DNA of 64,000 nucleotides from Valencia hispanica (taxonomy: Eukaryota; Chordata; Actinopteri; Cyprinodontiformes; Valenciidae), in assembly GCA_963556495.2 (NCBI GenBank), contig OY747709.1, forward strand, positions 21,632,400-21,696,399, in the 5' to 3' direction. The notes under the pieces are model-generated. The model saw only the letters and a program-made list of their open reading frames with translations, was not told the DNA's origin and ran no database searches. Made by a program: the position numbers and the translations under genes. How positions within the stretch are numbered: position 1 is the first letter of the stretch; every line of letters begins with the position of its first letter. This document shows positions 46,201 to 57,700 of the stretch, one piece after another.

Positions 46201-47288
46201 GTACTCCGTATTCTCATTAAGGCCTTTGGTATAGGCCAGGCAGGTGTCTGTATCCTTAATCGCTTTTCTGAAAAGTTCCAGCCCATCAGTGCCGAAATCA
46301 TTGTCACTGTAAAGGAAAGCAACCCAGCGCCAGCTGAAGTGCATTAAGATGTTAACCATGACTTTTATGATTTCTTTGTTGGAATGCATTGTTCGAAGAA
46401 AAGATGGAAATCTGCTTTTTTGAGAAAAGGCAGAGCTGGCAGCACCATAGCTAACCTGTAGAAAGAATGATAATTCACACAACTTTTGAGACAATAAATT
46501 TAGAAACTATGAATTTAAAGTTTCTCATATGTTAATACTTAACTGTTATTTTACATTGAAAGTAATTTTTAAATAAGAGATTTTATAAATTTTATACAGT
46601 ACAATTTAGACAAGAAAGCCTACCATCGGTATTAGATCCGGCATAAATAGTGGGGCCACAGCCAAGGTATCGCTGCTGGTGAACGGCCCCACCACAGCAA
46701 TTACTTTGGGATTGTTGGAGAGATTCTTGGGTGATTCTCCCCATTGCTTGAGCACGCCATTTTCCGAGATGAGATTGAAAATTCCTGGGAAGGTTTTGTG
46801 TCTGAGCATTGGTCAAAAATGTCATAGCCAAGAGAGATATTTGGGAGCAGGTTGGTAAAATTATTGATTTGCTCTACTGAGAATCTCATCATTTGAAACC
46901 TCCGGTAACTTGACAGAGAAAAAAAATGACTGCAAACAGAGAAAACACAGTAGTTTTTCCGGTTCTCTGTACAGATGTAAATATTCCATGAAGAGTTATC
47001 CATTTTCTGCCAAATCAGCATGCAACAAAGCTACAGGAATATGTCTGACATGACTTGAGGTTAAGATCTTTAAAACTTGAGAAGTACAATCTTTTGTGAA
47101 ACTTACCTGGAGCAGTTGATGGCTTCTGGTTTTCTAAGATGAACCAAACCATCAACATGATGAATATCAAACAGTCCCCCGATTAAATAATCACCATCCA
47201 AATGAAACTCTAAGGATAAAACAGCACACAGTCTCAGTAAAAGCAGAAAAAATATGACAAAACCCACTGAAGAAAGAAAATGTCTCAT
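43258..47288 (-). pseudogene. tas1r2: Taste receptor type 1 member 2-like pseudogene (copy B)
   Basis: It has the same six-exon plan as copy A: exon 1 47,288-47,107 (MRHFLSSVGFVIFF signal peptide), exon 2 46,929-46,624, exon 3 46,455-45,742, exon 4 remnant 45,716-45,636, exon 5 45,371-45,251, exon 6 44,189-43,258. Three lesions are visible. First, exon 2 is 306 nt, where copy A's 298 plus a 3-codon insertion predicts 307, and the frame breaks at about 46,803 just after FDQCSDT. Second, intron 3 and the first 42 codons of exon 4 are deleted, so the exon 3 donor lies 25 nt from EIGFYTFYPSASFF. Third, the exon 5 acceptor reads AA, not AG, at 45,372-45,373. Exon 6 is fully open with all seven TM helices (NYNEAKAITF; LIQSYTKTISH), so the loss is fairly recent. 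Confidence 0.85.
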
Positions 47289-47312
47289 TGCTATGCAGTT
47301 ATCATTTATCAT

Positions 47313-48580
47313 CTTGATGGGAAATCTTAGTATTGGGCTCCACTTTTAAGAAGAAATGCAGCTCCTGAAATGGTAATCCCCTGATGTTGCTTTTCCATAG
47401 ACTTTTTGATACATCTCTTGACATGTGATATATACATATCTTGAAATGATTGGTGGACAATTAACAAATGAGCATGCAAACAAATTCCCAGCAGTTCAGG
47501 ACTCTATAATGTCTTCACAAACAAGTGGGAAGTCACTGTCAAAAGGTCATCCTTTTTTCAATATTTTGAAGTAGATCCCAAGTCTAGTTGATTAATTTGT
47601 ATCTTTTAAATAACTTTAGACTACAAATACCTCAGCTGCAAAGTTAAACCAATTGGAACATCTAAGATTTGTCTTTTAATTTACAAGGCATGTGTACCAT
47701 GGTAAAAACACTCTTTTCCTACTTGTTGGTGTACAGAAACTACTGAATATTGCATAGATATTGGTTTGATGTGGTTAAATTGAAATAGTCAGAAATAATG
47801 CTTACACATTTTGCCTTGATCTTAAATAGCCAAAACACTGAAAGATTTTTAAAACTCTGACATACTTTCAACATACTTAAGAAAATGTAAAAGTTTCAGC
47901 AGTATCAAGAAGTGTTTAAATTCAGCAAGAGAGTTGTGCCCTTTAGGGATCAGATGTGAATGACAACACTAAAACTGCTGATTTAAGTCCGCAAGAGGTC
48001 AGAGGCAAATTAACAGAAATTATTTGACTACTTCATCCAGGTGTCTTCAGTTTATTGCAAAATGCTATATCCTCTGACAAATGAGCTCTGCTTGACTTCA
48101 TTTTTGGCCACACAGATCATTTGCAATACCTTTGTGGGAGGCAGTGGTAGATTGCAAAAAACAGAAGCCAGAGTCTAATAAAGTTTGAATTTGCTTCATC
48201 CAGTTTGCAAATAATGCAAAGAGATGGGTATAGGGGTGATGTCGGGGTGTTAATAAAAATTGGAATTAAAAGGTAAAGGAGGACAGTGGAGGGTGGAAGA
48301 AATACTTTGGACATACTTTTATGTTTATACTGATATTTAGGGTTTTCTGGTGATGATGAAGTCAGAAGAGTCTAAATTGTTTTTTAAAATTAATTTTATA
48401 ATGTTGCTATTCAAATAAATTAGGTCAGTCCTATGTCAGTTTTTTTAATGATCAAAAATACAATCTGTAATCTTTCATTTTATGCTGTATTAGGATTAGC
48501 ATTGCAGAAAAGATAAAAAGATTTTTTGGGGCTCTTTCTGGCCGTTATTCTTTGTTTGATATGCTTTGTGCCCAATCCAG
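47313..48580. other. Upstream of copy B; no gene seen
   Basis: AT-rich intergenic sequence with no coding structure or clear repeat. Confidence 0.4.
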
Positions 48581-48593
48581 GGGCTGCTTGTTG

Positions 48594-48765
48594 CCAGTAT
48601 GTTGATGTCTTCATGATGTTGATCATATGTATGTTACAGTGATACTTTGCAAACAGTTAATCCCATCTATTTCTGACCAGTATTATGATGTCTTGATAAT
48701 GTTGATCATATGTATGTTACACTGATACTTTGCAAACAGAGTTAATCCCATCTATTTCTGCCTTT
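48594..48765 (+). repeat. Tandem duplication of about 80 bp, two units
   Basis: gatgttgatcatatgtatgt, gatactttgcaaacag and aatcccatctatttctg occur in the same order twice, the second unit starting near 48,678. Confidence 0.85.
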
Positions 48766-48774
48766 TGTGTTTAT

Positions 48775-48920
48775 ATGTGACAAATTCTGCGATGGACTGG
48801 TGACCTGTCCAACTGTACCCTTCGTCTCACGCAATGACTGCTGGGGATAGGCACCAGCCCCCCCTGCAACCCTGCAAATGACAGGACAGTGTAGATAATG
48901 GATGGATGGATGGATGTGGC
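48775..48920 (+). mobile_element. 3' fragment of a tRNA-derived fish SINE
   Basis: gcgatggactggtgacctgtcc, ctggggataggcaccagcccc and the terminal atggatggatggatg units are the 3' part and short-repeat tail of the SINE type seen at 23,195. Confidence 0.7.
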
Positions 48921-49483
48921 AAATGTGTTATTATATTTTGCATGTTCAACAAGCCTTTTATAGTGTTTGTAAAGAACAGTACAGATCAGCAAGACAAATG
49001 CAGGACACCGGTAAAAGTATTGTCTAATTAATTTACAATAGAACCAAAAACCCTCAACACATCAGAGGAACATGAAGAACAAAGACAGAGACAAGTCAGT
49101 GCTAATTATAGCCTGTGAAAAAGGAAATAATGCAAGGACTACCTAGGACCTGACACTATACTCGGGGTGGCTTTAAGAGATTTGGATTAACATAATTTAC
49201 CATGATAGGATATTATATACGGCAAGGCAATTTTATTTGTATAGCACACTTTCAACAACAAGGTGATTCAAGGTACTTTACATGATTAAAGTGCCCCTGG
49301 CATGAAATTTGCATTTTTTGAGTTTTTTGGTCATATTTGTTAGTTTCCCCAGCCTGCCTATGTCCCCTAAGGGGTTAAAACTACTGATTAGTGTTTCCTT
49401 TGTCTCCGGGCAGGGCCGTGCACAGACATTTTGAGGGGCAGTGGCCTAAACCAAAAAAAGGGCACTAAGGGGGTGGTTGCTTG

Positions 49484-49818
49484 TTAAAGGGATAGTTCAC
49501 CCAAAAATGAAAATGCTGTCATCATTTACTCTTCCTCAAGTTGTTCCAAACCTGTATGACTTTCTTTCTTCTGCTGAACACAAAATATTTTAAAGAAGGT
49601 TGGTAATTAAACAGTTGCTGGTCCCCATTGACTTCCATAGTATATATTTTTTTCTACTATGAAAGTCAATGGGGTCCATCAGTCGTTTGGTTACCGACTT
49701 TGTTCAAAATATCTTATTTTGTGGACAGCAGAAGAAAGAAAGTCATACAGGTTTGGAACAACTTGAGGAAGAGTAAATGATGACAGCATTTTCATTTTTG
49801 GGTGAACTATCCCTTTAA
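49484..49818. mobile_element. Palindromic T2-like MITE
   Basis: The element is 335 bp, running from ttaaagggatagttcaccca to its inverse, with TTAA at both ends. The two arms (about 155 bp each) are nearly perfectly complementary, meeting at a T-rich loop near 49,645. It is a very common fish repeat. Confidence 0.88.
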
Positions 49819-49989
49819 CACAAATTTTCCAGTTATTACAAATGTACAATTAAAAGAAAAGACAGCACACGCTCAAATACATTTTAGACTTTATTGTAGA
49901 TGTTTTCATAGAACATCATAATTACACATTGGTGATAATAACAGAAGAAACTATTTACAGATTTACATTTTGGTTTTTATCTTTTAATT

Positions 49990-52941
49990 TTACAGCAGAA
50001 CCTTTCTATTTGGTACCATGTCCTGAAAGATCTTAATAACCTCATCTTTTATGATTGGGATGTCTTTTTCAATGGCCAGAAGCAGAATATCAGAGAGTCG
50101 TTCTTGTCCACACGCATTACGAAGTTTAGTTTTCACCAGCTTCAACTTCGAGAATGAGCGTTCAACAGTGGCTGTTGAGACAGGCAGTGTTGCAAAGATT
50201 TTCAGCAGTTTAAAAAGTGTTGGAAACACAACATGAGCATCAAACTCCTTAAATGTTTCCAAAATTGCATGGGCACTTTTTTGTGAGCATGTGAATGAAG
50301 AGTGGAAAACTCTAAGCTCAGTTCGCAGCTGTTCCTCCTCCTCTTGAAATCCGTAAAACTCACAGAGAGTATGGGCAGCATTAAGTGCTTCAGCATCTGC
50401 TGTGTCTTTCCACTTTGATGGTTCAATCAAACAATGCAGTGACATCACAATTTTGTCAGTGCTCCCTTTCCCTTGAAATCGCCTGTGGAGTTCCTGAATC
50501 AGGGAATCCAAAAAAGTGAAGTACATCCTTCCTCTGTAGTACTCCTCTAAAGTCTGTGGCTGGTGGTCCTCTGTTGCTGATGTGGAGCAGTACTTAAACT
50601 TTGTTGGTACTTTCCGCCGCCTTGCTTGTCCTGGAATCTCTTCAGGCACATTGATCCCTCTTGTTTCTGCTTGGATGGTAGCATTGTGAAATATTTCTTT
50701 GAATTGGTCTTCAGTCCTCTGTGTGTTCATTCTGCTAATGACACCATTTACAACAGTGTATGCTGCTGCCAAGTCCAAGTCTAGCCGCTGAAGAGCATTT
50801 GAAGCAACTGCTGTTTCCATGAATATTGGAGTTGTTATCTCCAAGCAAATAATAAATTCAAAGTTAATGCTGTGCAACAGCATGTGTGCGTCCCCTGCAG
50901 CTAGATCAGGTGGCTCAGACTTGGTCAGATCTTCCAGGAATTGCACAACTGCAGGGAGGCATTTTCTGAGGGTTCTGAGGGCTGTTTCCCTGCAGGTCCA
51001 TCGGGTGTCTGAGAGCTTCTGTAGCTCAAGGGCACGCTGGCCAGGATTCATGGCTTCCTGTGTTTGAACAAAAGCTGCATGTCGTTTTGTGGAGTTGGCA
51101 ATGAAGGTGTAAAGTTTTTCCACTACTGTAAAAAAACTGACAAAGTGAATGCTTGACTTTGCACTCTCCACTAATACAAGATTCTAACAATGAGCATGGC
51201 AATGAACATATAATGCCTTTTCATTTTGCTTTTGTATTCTTGACTGTAGTCCTTTGTAAGGCCCACTCATGTTGGCTGCTCCAACATAACCCTGACCATG
51301 GATGTCCTCAACTTTCAGCTGGTTCTCCTTTAGCAAGTTCATTACTAGGTTTTCAAGCTGTTCTCCTGTTGTTGACTGAACATCACAGAGCTGAATGAAG
51401 CGCTCCTTTATGGTCATGTCATGTACATAACGCACCACAAAGCACACCTGTTCGATGTGTGATACATCAGTAGTCTCATCAAGTAAAATTGAAAATATTG
51501 ACGCTTCCCTTACTTCCTTCAGTATTTCCCGTTTCACATAAATAGCCATTGCTCTAATTAGGTCATTTTGTATTCGGTTAGAGAGGAGAGACACCTGAGG
51601 TTTTTGACATGATGCTTGTTTTTCTTTGATGTTGTCAAGATGAAGCTTAAGGACACTGTCATATTGGCCAACCAACTCTACAAGCTCCAAGAAATTTACT
51701 TTGTTTGATAATCTCCCTGTTTTTTTGCTTTTCTCTTTCTTTGGCTGCTTGCATCTCAAAGTCGCCCTTTTCCAATGCTGTATCCAATGCTTTTTTTTAA
51801 AGGCATTCCACCGAATCATGCCTAACATGTGTGACTCTGTCCTGCTATGCTCCTTCATTTTTCCTTTAGCTTGCTTTCACAGACTTAACCCCACTGACTT
51901 CCAACCTGTCCTGCTCTTATACTTTTCATCATTCATGAAAAGCCTGCAGCTAAAACAGTACATTGCATCATTCTCAGGAGAATACTCTAACCAGGGGTGT
52001 TCTTCATACCACTGTCCCTGAAACGAACGTCCTTGTTCATTTTTTGGGAACGGCAAAATTGGACAACAGGGTCCTACTGAATTTGAAAATTTTGTGAAGG
52101 CCACATTGTATGTTAAATTGAATTTCTTCACATGAGCAGGATCTGATGGATTTTGTAACTGAAGCAAGAACTCAAAGTCTTCAGGCTTTTTCTCCCTTGT
52201 GTACATGGCTGTGGCTGCCTCACTCTCCATTTCTTCCTGTTCTGCGTCTGTCTCTTCCCTCTCTGTGTCATTGTGTCGCCTTTCTTTCTCATTCTGAACT
52301 TTTTCTGTCTCTGGCTCAGTTCCTAGACCTTCACTTTTACTCTGTTGAGTTGATTCTGAGGCAGTTTCATCTTAATATATAGAATGAATAACAAACCTGT
52401 TACAATCATATTTTAAATACAATTGTTAGGCTTAAGTGCTAATTCAATTTATGTTCTTGTAATATATTTACTCTTCAAATAATTTAATGTCTATCTTTCT
52501 TTGTATCAAATTCCAGCATATTCAGAATCCTTTACTGTCAGTCAGTTTAACTACACTTACCTGTAAGTGTCTGATTTGGCTGATGCTCAATGGGCTCTCC
52601 CTCACTCTCTAAGCCTGCCTCTTCCTCATCTTTAATGGAGTAATAAGTAATAGACATTTAATTTCATATTAGCATACAGCATAAATCTATATACTATGCT
52701 AATATACAACTCACTTAGAGCCTAAGCCTACGATGTGTTAGTCTCAACTAAGATAAGTGATTATAATGGGAAATATACTTACAAGAATTAAAAAGACAAA
52801 CTATCTGCTAACTGTTCTATATATTGATTTACCTGCTGGCTTGCTGGAGCTTTGAATCCATGTTTGCAGAGTTGAACTGCCTTTAGCAGCCTCCCTTCGC
52901 TCTTTCTCTCTCTGTCTCAGTCTTCTTTTTTGTGAAGGCAT
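49990..52941 (-). pseudogene. hAT transposase (zinc finger MYM-type 1-like), spliced, two in-frame stops
   Basis: hAT transposases excise and reinsert the element. Three exons join in phase: 52,941-52,833 (basic start MPSQKRRLRQREKERREA), 52,629-52,561 (acidic) and 52,370-49,990, for 2,559 nt or 853 codons. Domains run in order: an acidic N-terminus, a TTF-type zinc finger (QGQWYEEHPWLEYSPENDAM, then YCFSCRLF), a DUF4371/RNase-H-like core with SILLDETTDVS, and a C-terminal hAT dimerisation block (LPVSTATVERSFSKLKLVKT). The frame is open throughout apart from TGA at 51,877-51,879 and TAG at 51,184-51,186, which points to recent inactivation. Introns with GT-AG ends suggest it was once a working eukaryotic transcript. 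A domesticated host gene is unlikely given the stops. Confidence 0.8.
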
Positions 52942-53308
52942 TGTCTTGTTTTGTGTGTGTTTTTGTCTACAAAGTGTGCCAACAACAGAAAATTTAGTTA
53001 TTTGTATTAGATCTGATCGAGAGTACAATAATTTGATTAGACAAGCAGCTAACGTTAATTCTAAGAACGTGGATTTGTTGTACAAGTTGTTAGCACTAAT
53101 AGAAGACCAAGAGCAAAACATTTCCGACATAAATAAAAACAAAACAAAAAAAACAAGTGACAAATTTCGCAGATTCAAATACTGTCTTCTCACATACACA
53201 GCCTACCTGTTAATGCGACAGCTTTCGTGAACTGTCGTGTTCACTCATAGTTTCAAAAGAGCGCCATATTACAACCTAAACAACGGTAAAAGGCAAACAA
53301 CTAACAAC

Positions 53309-53576
53309 ATGGAGTCCAGACCGCATCGACACTGTCATCCCCACTTCCGAGCCACTGAAAAGCTTGTGGATGGACTTCATTTATGCAGGGAATGTACCCG
53401 ACCGACTACCGAAGCGCGTGCCCGTTTGTGGCAAACATTTCTCTGACAAATGTTTTATTAACTTGGGACAATACAGCAGTGGATTCGCAGATGGTCTTGA
53501 ACTTTTACCAGGATCAATACCAGCCCTCCGTGAACCAGCAAATATCCCTATACAAGTAAGTATATTTCCGCAATAA
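53309..53576 (+). pseudogene. THAP-like DNA-binding exon of a TTAA transposon
   Basis: From about 53,355 one frame reads WMDFIYAGNVPDRLPKRVPV, then CGKHFSDKCF and the tail LELLPGSIPAL. The C-x2-H pair with the following Phe and the L-x-G-S-I-P tail fit the second half of a THAP finger. The ATG at 53,309 (MESRPHRHCHPHFRAT) lies in another frame and lacks the first Cys pair, so the N-terminal half is frameshifted or degraded. The catalytic domain is absent. Confidence 0.5.
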
Positions 53577-53598
53577 TATCCTTCAGCCGTTATATACC

Positions 53599-53806
53599 AG
53601 TGTTTCCCACACAGTTTAATCTGTGGCAGTGCGCCACAGATTAAACTCCTACCGCCACAGATTCAACACCGACCCCAAAAAAAACACCGACCGTCACATA
53701 TTCGTTTTCTGTTTTTACGCTATTTAAAACACGCAGCGCATTCATTCCCTGCTCTCTTTTCGTCTCTGTCACTCACGCGTCTCTCGCACATACATACACA
53801 TACATA

Positions 53807-53839
<33 letters not shown>

Positions 53840-53850
53840 CCTCTCCCCTC
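53599..53850. repeat. Inverted-repeat scrap and CA microsatellite
   Basis: cagtgtttcccacacagttt at 53,601 looks like a hAT-type terminus, and atctgtggcagtgcgccacagat forms a hairpin just inside it. No right end was found. A CA tract (about 53,790-53,840, including acatacata units) follows. Confidence 0.5.
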
Positions 53851-54772
53851 CGTGCACAGCAGGTCTGTCTGGATCACCTGTGGAAGACGTCTTCTACCTT
53901 TCTGGTTCCTCCTCAGGTGCCCTCGCCGTCCGGATCAGATTCCGGATCAAATTGAAATGCCATTACAGTTGTAGCAGGTATCGGCCGGTACAATCACCGC
54001 TAACAGTTTATATTTATTTCTGTGGATGGTATGGGGGGTCTGGAATACAAATAAAAGAGACGGAGATGTCAGAATTGTGTGGTCTTTGTTGTCAGCTGCT
54101 CCTGAATGGCAGGAAATAGAGCACCACTAGCCGTCTCACATTACGAAAATAGGTATTACACTATTTACATCCACACTAATATCTCAGCTTTTACTCAACT
54201 AAAATACAAAGTATTACAAACAAAAACTCTGTGACCACACTTAGTGGGGGTCACACAGTCGCCATAACAGTAGCTGATAACTGAGCCATTACTGTCGTGG
54301 TGAAGCTAGAGACGTAATGAGGACGGATGGATGTGTGGATGGATGATCAAATGTTTTGTTAGGCCTGTAATTTGTAAACAGATTATTGTTCAAAACACAA
54401 TATAATTAGGCCTAAACCTAATTACATTTCATCCATAGGGTAATATTGGAATTTGGGCAATTTGTGGTTCGCAAATGCATGTCTGTCAATCTTTCATCAG
54501 ATACGGATGTTTGAGACTCAATTGACAATAGAGGCGCATGGCTTCGGCCCCGCCTACCAAAACTCGGTCGTTCTGTGCTAATGCTAAAAGAAGGGCCGTC
54601 TAGTAGGGGCTGCAATTCTACAACAAGGCTGAGGTACGGCTAACAATCCTTTAATACAGTATTAAGGTACTTAGAGCGTGACTAAAAAGGGCCCAAACAT
54701 CGCGGGGAATTTCATGCCAGGGGCACTTTAAGGGGTAAAATAAAAATAGCAGTAAAACACAGGCAAAGCATA

Positions 54773-57700
54773 TGTTGGGGACACACAGACATTGGGTGGC
54801 GCTAACTCACATTCTAGCTCTGACAGGAGGAGAAGAAGACCAGAGGTTATATAAGGCACCGCCACAGATATCCAATTCCTCTCCAGTCCTGGCTTCAGCC
54901 AAACAGCGCCAGGAGAGATCCATGTTTCCTTCGCTGGCGAGGGAAAAGACGCGAGTTCTTTTTTTTTCTTTTTTTTTAACGTGTCCTGTTTGGCAGTGTG
55001 GAGCTCAGAATTGGTGTCTGAGTACCAAGTAGAAGCCCAACAGATTTACTTTCACAAGCGGAGCAGTACAGCTTTTGCTATAGTACTCCACTTGATTTAT
55101 GTGTGAAAAATCTTTATTATGAATTGTTGGGGTTTTTATTTCCTGATGTTATGGACACGGAGACGGGAAATTAAGGAGAAGAAAGAAGGAAGATGAAGAA
55201 GAGAGGTAGGAAACAAAATGTCATGAGAGAGGGTGAGTTGAAAATACAAGAGAGGAAGGGGAACAAAGAAAACACAGGAAAACATTGAAGTCTGCCTCTA
55301 TACCCACAGGACGGCAGAGAGAGGGGGAAAAACAAAACACGAAAAAGGAACATCGACAAAACCAACCAAACATTGTGAACTAAGAATTACACAACCACAT
55401 CACACAAAAATAGATATAAAAATACAACAACAATGTCACAGAAAAACTCATGGTACCGATTAATCAAGCTCTAGTAATGATAACCTCAGCCCAAGAATAT
55501 ATCCTTAAACACCAGAGACCCCACATCTATGTGTGTGTGTTAGCATGCTTGTGCATATAAGCTTTCTCCATAAGAGTTTTCTATAGTTGGTGTGAGAAGA
55601 CATCAATCCGTCCCCCAGGAATCGATGCAGACATGAAGGAGATCGGAGCAAAGACGTCCAAAGGACCGCCAGAGCCCCAGGCGGACCCGGGTGGGGCCGA
55701 CCGCATCCCCCAAGAGAGGAGAAAAGGAGAACCCCAGGGGAACATCCAGCGGCCACTATGCAGGGGCCGGGGGGCAGCAGTGACGAGCCCACGGGCTCCG
55801 CCGGCAACCGGCCGCGCCGGGGCGGGCCGGTCAACGGACCAGGGGAGCCGGGGCCCAGGGGCACCCCACCCCCCAGCAGGGACCCGACAAGGGACCGGCC
55901 GACGAGGGGCCCCCGGCACTGCAGGGGCCGCGGCCGGCCGCCGGCCGCCACGCAACGCCTCCGCCCTAGGCCAATCCCCACCGCCAACATCCCAGCGCCC
56001 CACCAATAGCCGCAGGGGACGGACAGCATCCCCAGGCCAGGCTCAGTCAGCATCTGGACACCAGGTTGTACCAGCTCCCGGGTCCTGATCCCGCGCAACG
56101 CAGGGCGCCGAGACCAGGCATCCAACGAGGGCCAGGGCCGGTCCAACCCGCCAATGAACCGGCCACGCACGGTGCGCACAGAACAGGTGATCAAACGAGC
56201 AGAGACGCCGGCACCACCCAACAATCCCAAACCTGGCACCTCTAAAAGAGGTGCCCCAACCAACCAAAGGAAGATATCGGCCCAGCGCATCGGCCGACCG
56301 ACACACCGGCCCCCCCAGGCCCGGCCAGGCACGCACCAGGTCCGAACCGGATTGACCACCGGCGCACTGGCAGGCAGGGGCCCCCGTCAACGGCGGGGAG
56401 TGACGGAGGGGAACTAGGCACCCCATTAAGTGTAAGGCCTGAGGTGCGCCAGGCGAGGGGGCAGACCAAGATCCAACCTGACAGGTAGACAAAGACATAC
56501 AGACACAGTCATACGTTCCCTCCCTCGACGCGAGTTCTGAGAGGAACTCACTCCGAGGACGACAATACTGCTGATCAATCAGGTGAATCAAACCCAGCGT
56601 TTTGAGATAAACCCCACTGTTCCGCTAACAGCAACCGAATGCCACAGAACCGGGTCGAGAGTGGAGCGTTACCCCACCGCGACAAGGCCTGGGACAATGC
56701 TATCTTGAACCTGCAGAGAAGGTACTGTGTCGGTGAACTGAGGTGCAGCTGATCGCTGTTTAGCAAGCCGAAGAGGATGACACGCCGTTCCAAGCTAATG
56801 CTACCCACGATTCAACAGCTATATTCCTCCCACTGCTAACAGACCGTAGCTGTGGCTAGCCTGCGGGCTAACGTTGTGTTAGCTTCACCCATCATCCACG
56901 GAGCAACCTGGAGAACTTTAACCGTTCAATAAGGTCTGTCTGGGCAGAGGCGAGATTAGGTTAGTTTAAACAAGATTTAAGGGTTGTTTATTTTCACTGT
57001 GATTTGTTACTTTGTGTAAGATTTCGTTTATTGTTCGGGTACAAACAGGCCGGTCGGCCTGGAGGTTTAAACAGTGATTCTCGAGGTTTCCGATGGAAAG
57101 TCGTTTTATATCCTGCAACCTAAGTTACTCAATCCGACAGTTTTTCGTTTGATGTTTAATAAATGATCCAGAGCGACTTTAAGCAGCACCACATGAGTTA
57201 GCTGTAAGCTACATGCTCTAGTGAACCACGTGGGCCCGCCATTGATGGTATTTTACTCATGAACAATAAAGACTGCCGTTAATGCTATTCAAAATAGAGA
57301 TCGACTATAAAACGGATAGTTTAAACACTAAACTAATTTTTGAAGTCATTTTGAGACCGCCTTCTTGGTAAGTCAAAATACTAAATTAGATCGACATAAT
57401 TGGTACTGCCGTTAACGTCAACATAAAGTCTAAATAATAAATTAGATCAATCACTGCGGTGACCGATCCATTAAATAGAATCAATTATCTAAAGGTTATT
57501 GATTTCTAATTCAGCAAATGGTTTAATGAAACATTGCTTCTTCCAAACAATGTTTTTCTTCACTTCTGCTTTGCATTGTGAATTAGGGGTTTGAAAACAA
57601 ACCAGAATCTGCTGATTAGTCTTAAACTAATCGCAATTAGTTTAAAACTAACTTAGCTTTATTCCCAACACTGTTCAATACAAGCCTTGGTCTTTGAGCA

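Larger units (their letters stand above)
49411..53230 (-). mobile_element. hAT transposon of the ZMYM/TTF type, right end approximate
   Basis: The left terminus cagggccgtgcacagacatt is hAT-like and precedes the transposase stop by about 580 bp. The matching inverted end was not found by eye between 52,950 and 53,300, so the right boundary is a guess. A palindromic MITE lies in its 3' UTR. Confidence 0.6.
49286..54731 (+). mobile_element. TTAA-flanked DNA transposon with THAP-like exon (Kolobok-like)
   Basis: The left end is TTAA then AGTGCCCCTGGCATGAAATT; the right end is the exact inverse followed by TTAA, giving 20 bp or more of perfect inverted repeat. TTAA duplications with a THAP-type transposase are the Kolobok pattern; piggyBac also uses TTAA but lacks THAP. 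Most of the interior is later hAT and MITE insertion. Only one THAP-like exon of its own survives (53,309-53,576), so this is a deletion derivative. Confidence 0.65.

Noticed and set aside
52946..53230. 94-codon plus-strand frame
   Set aside because: It is antisense to the 5' region of the hAT transcript, Lys/Asn-rich, and has no domain.
53309..53576. Host THAP gene
   Set aside because: It lies between TTAA-flanked transposon ends, is frameshifted and has no downstream exons.
55505..56359. 284-codon minus-strand frame in GC-rich sequence
   Set aside because: No domain, extreme Gly/Pro/Arg/Leu bias, long overlapping frames on both strands, and it lies in a 5'-truncated retroposon.
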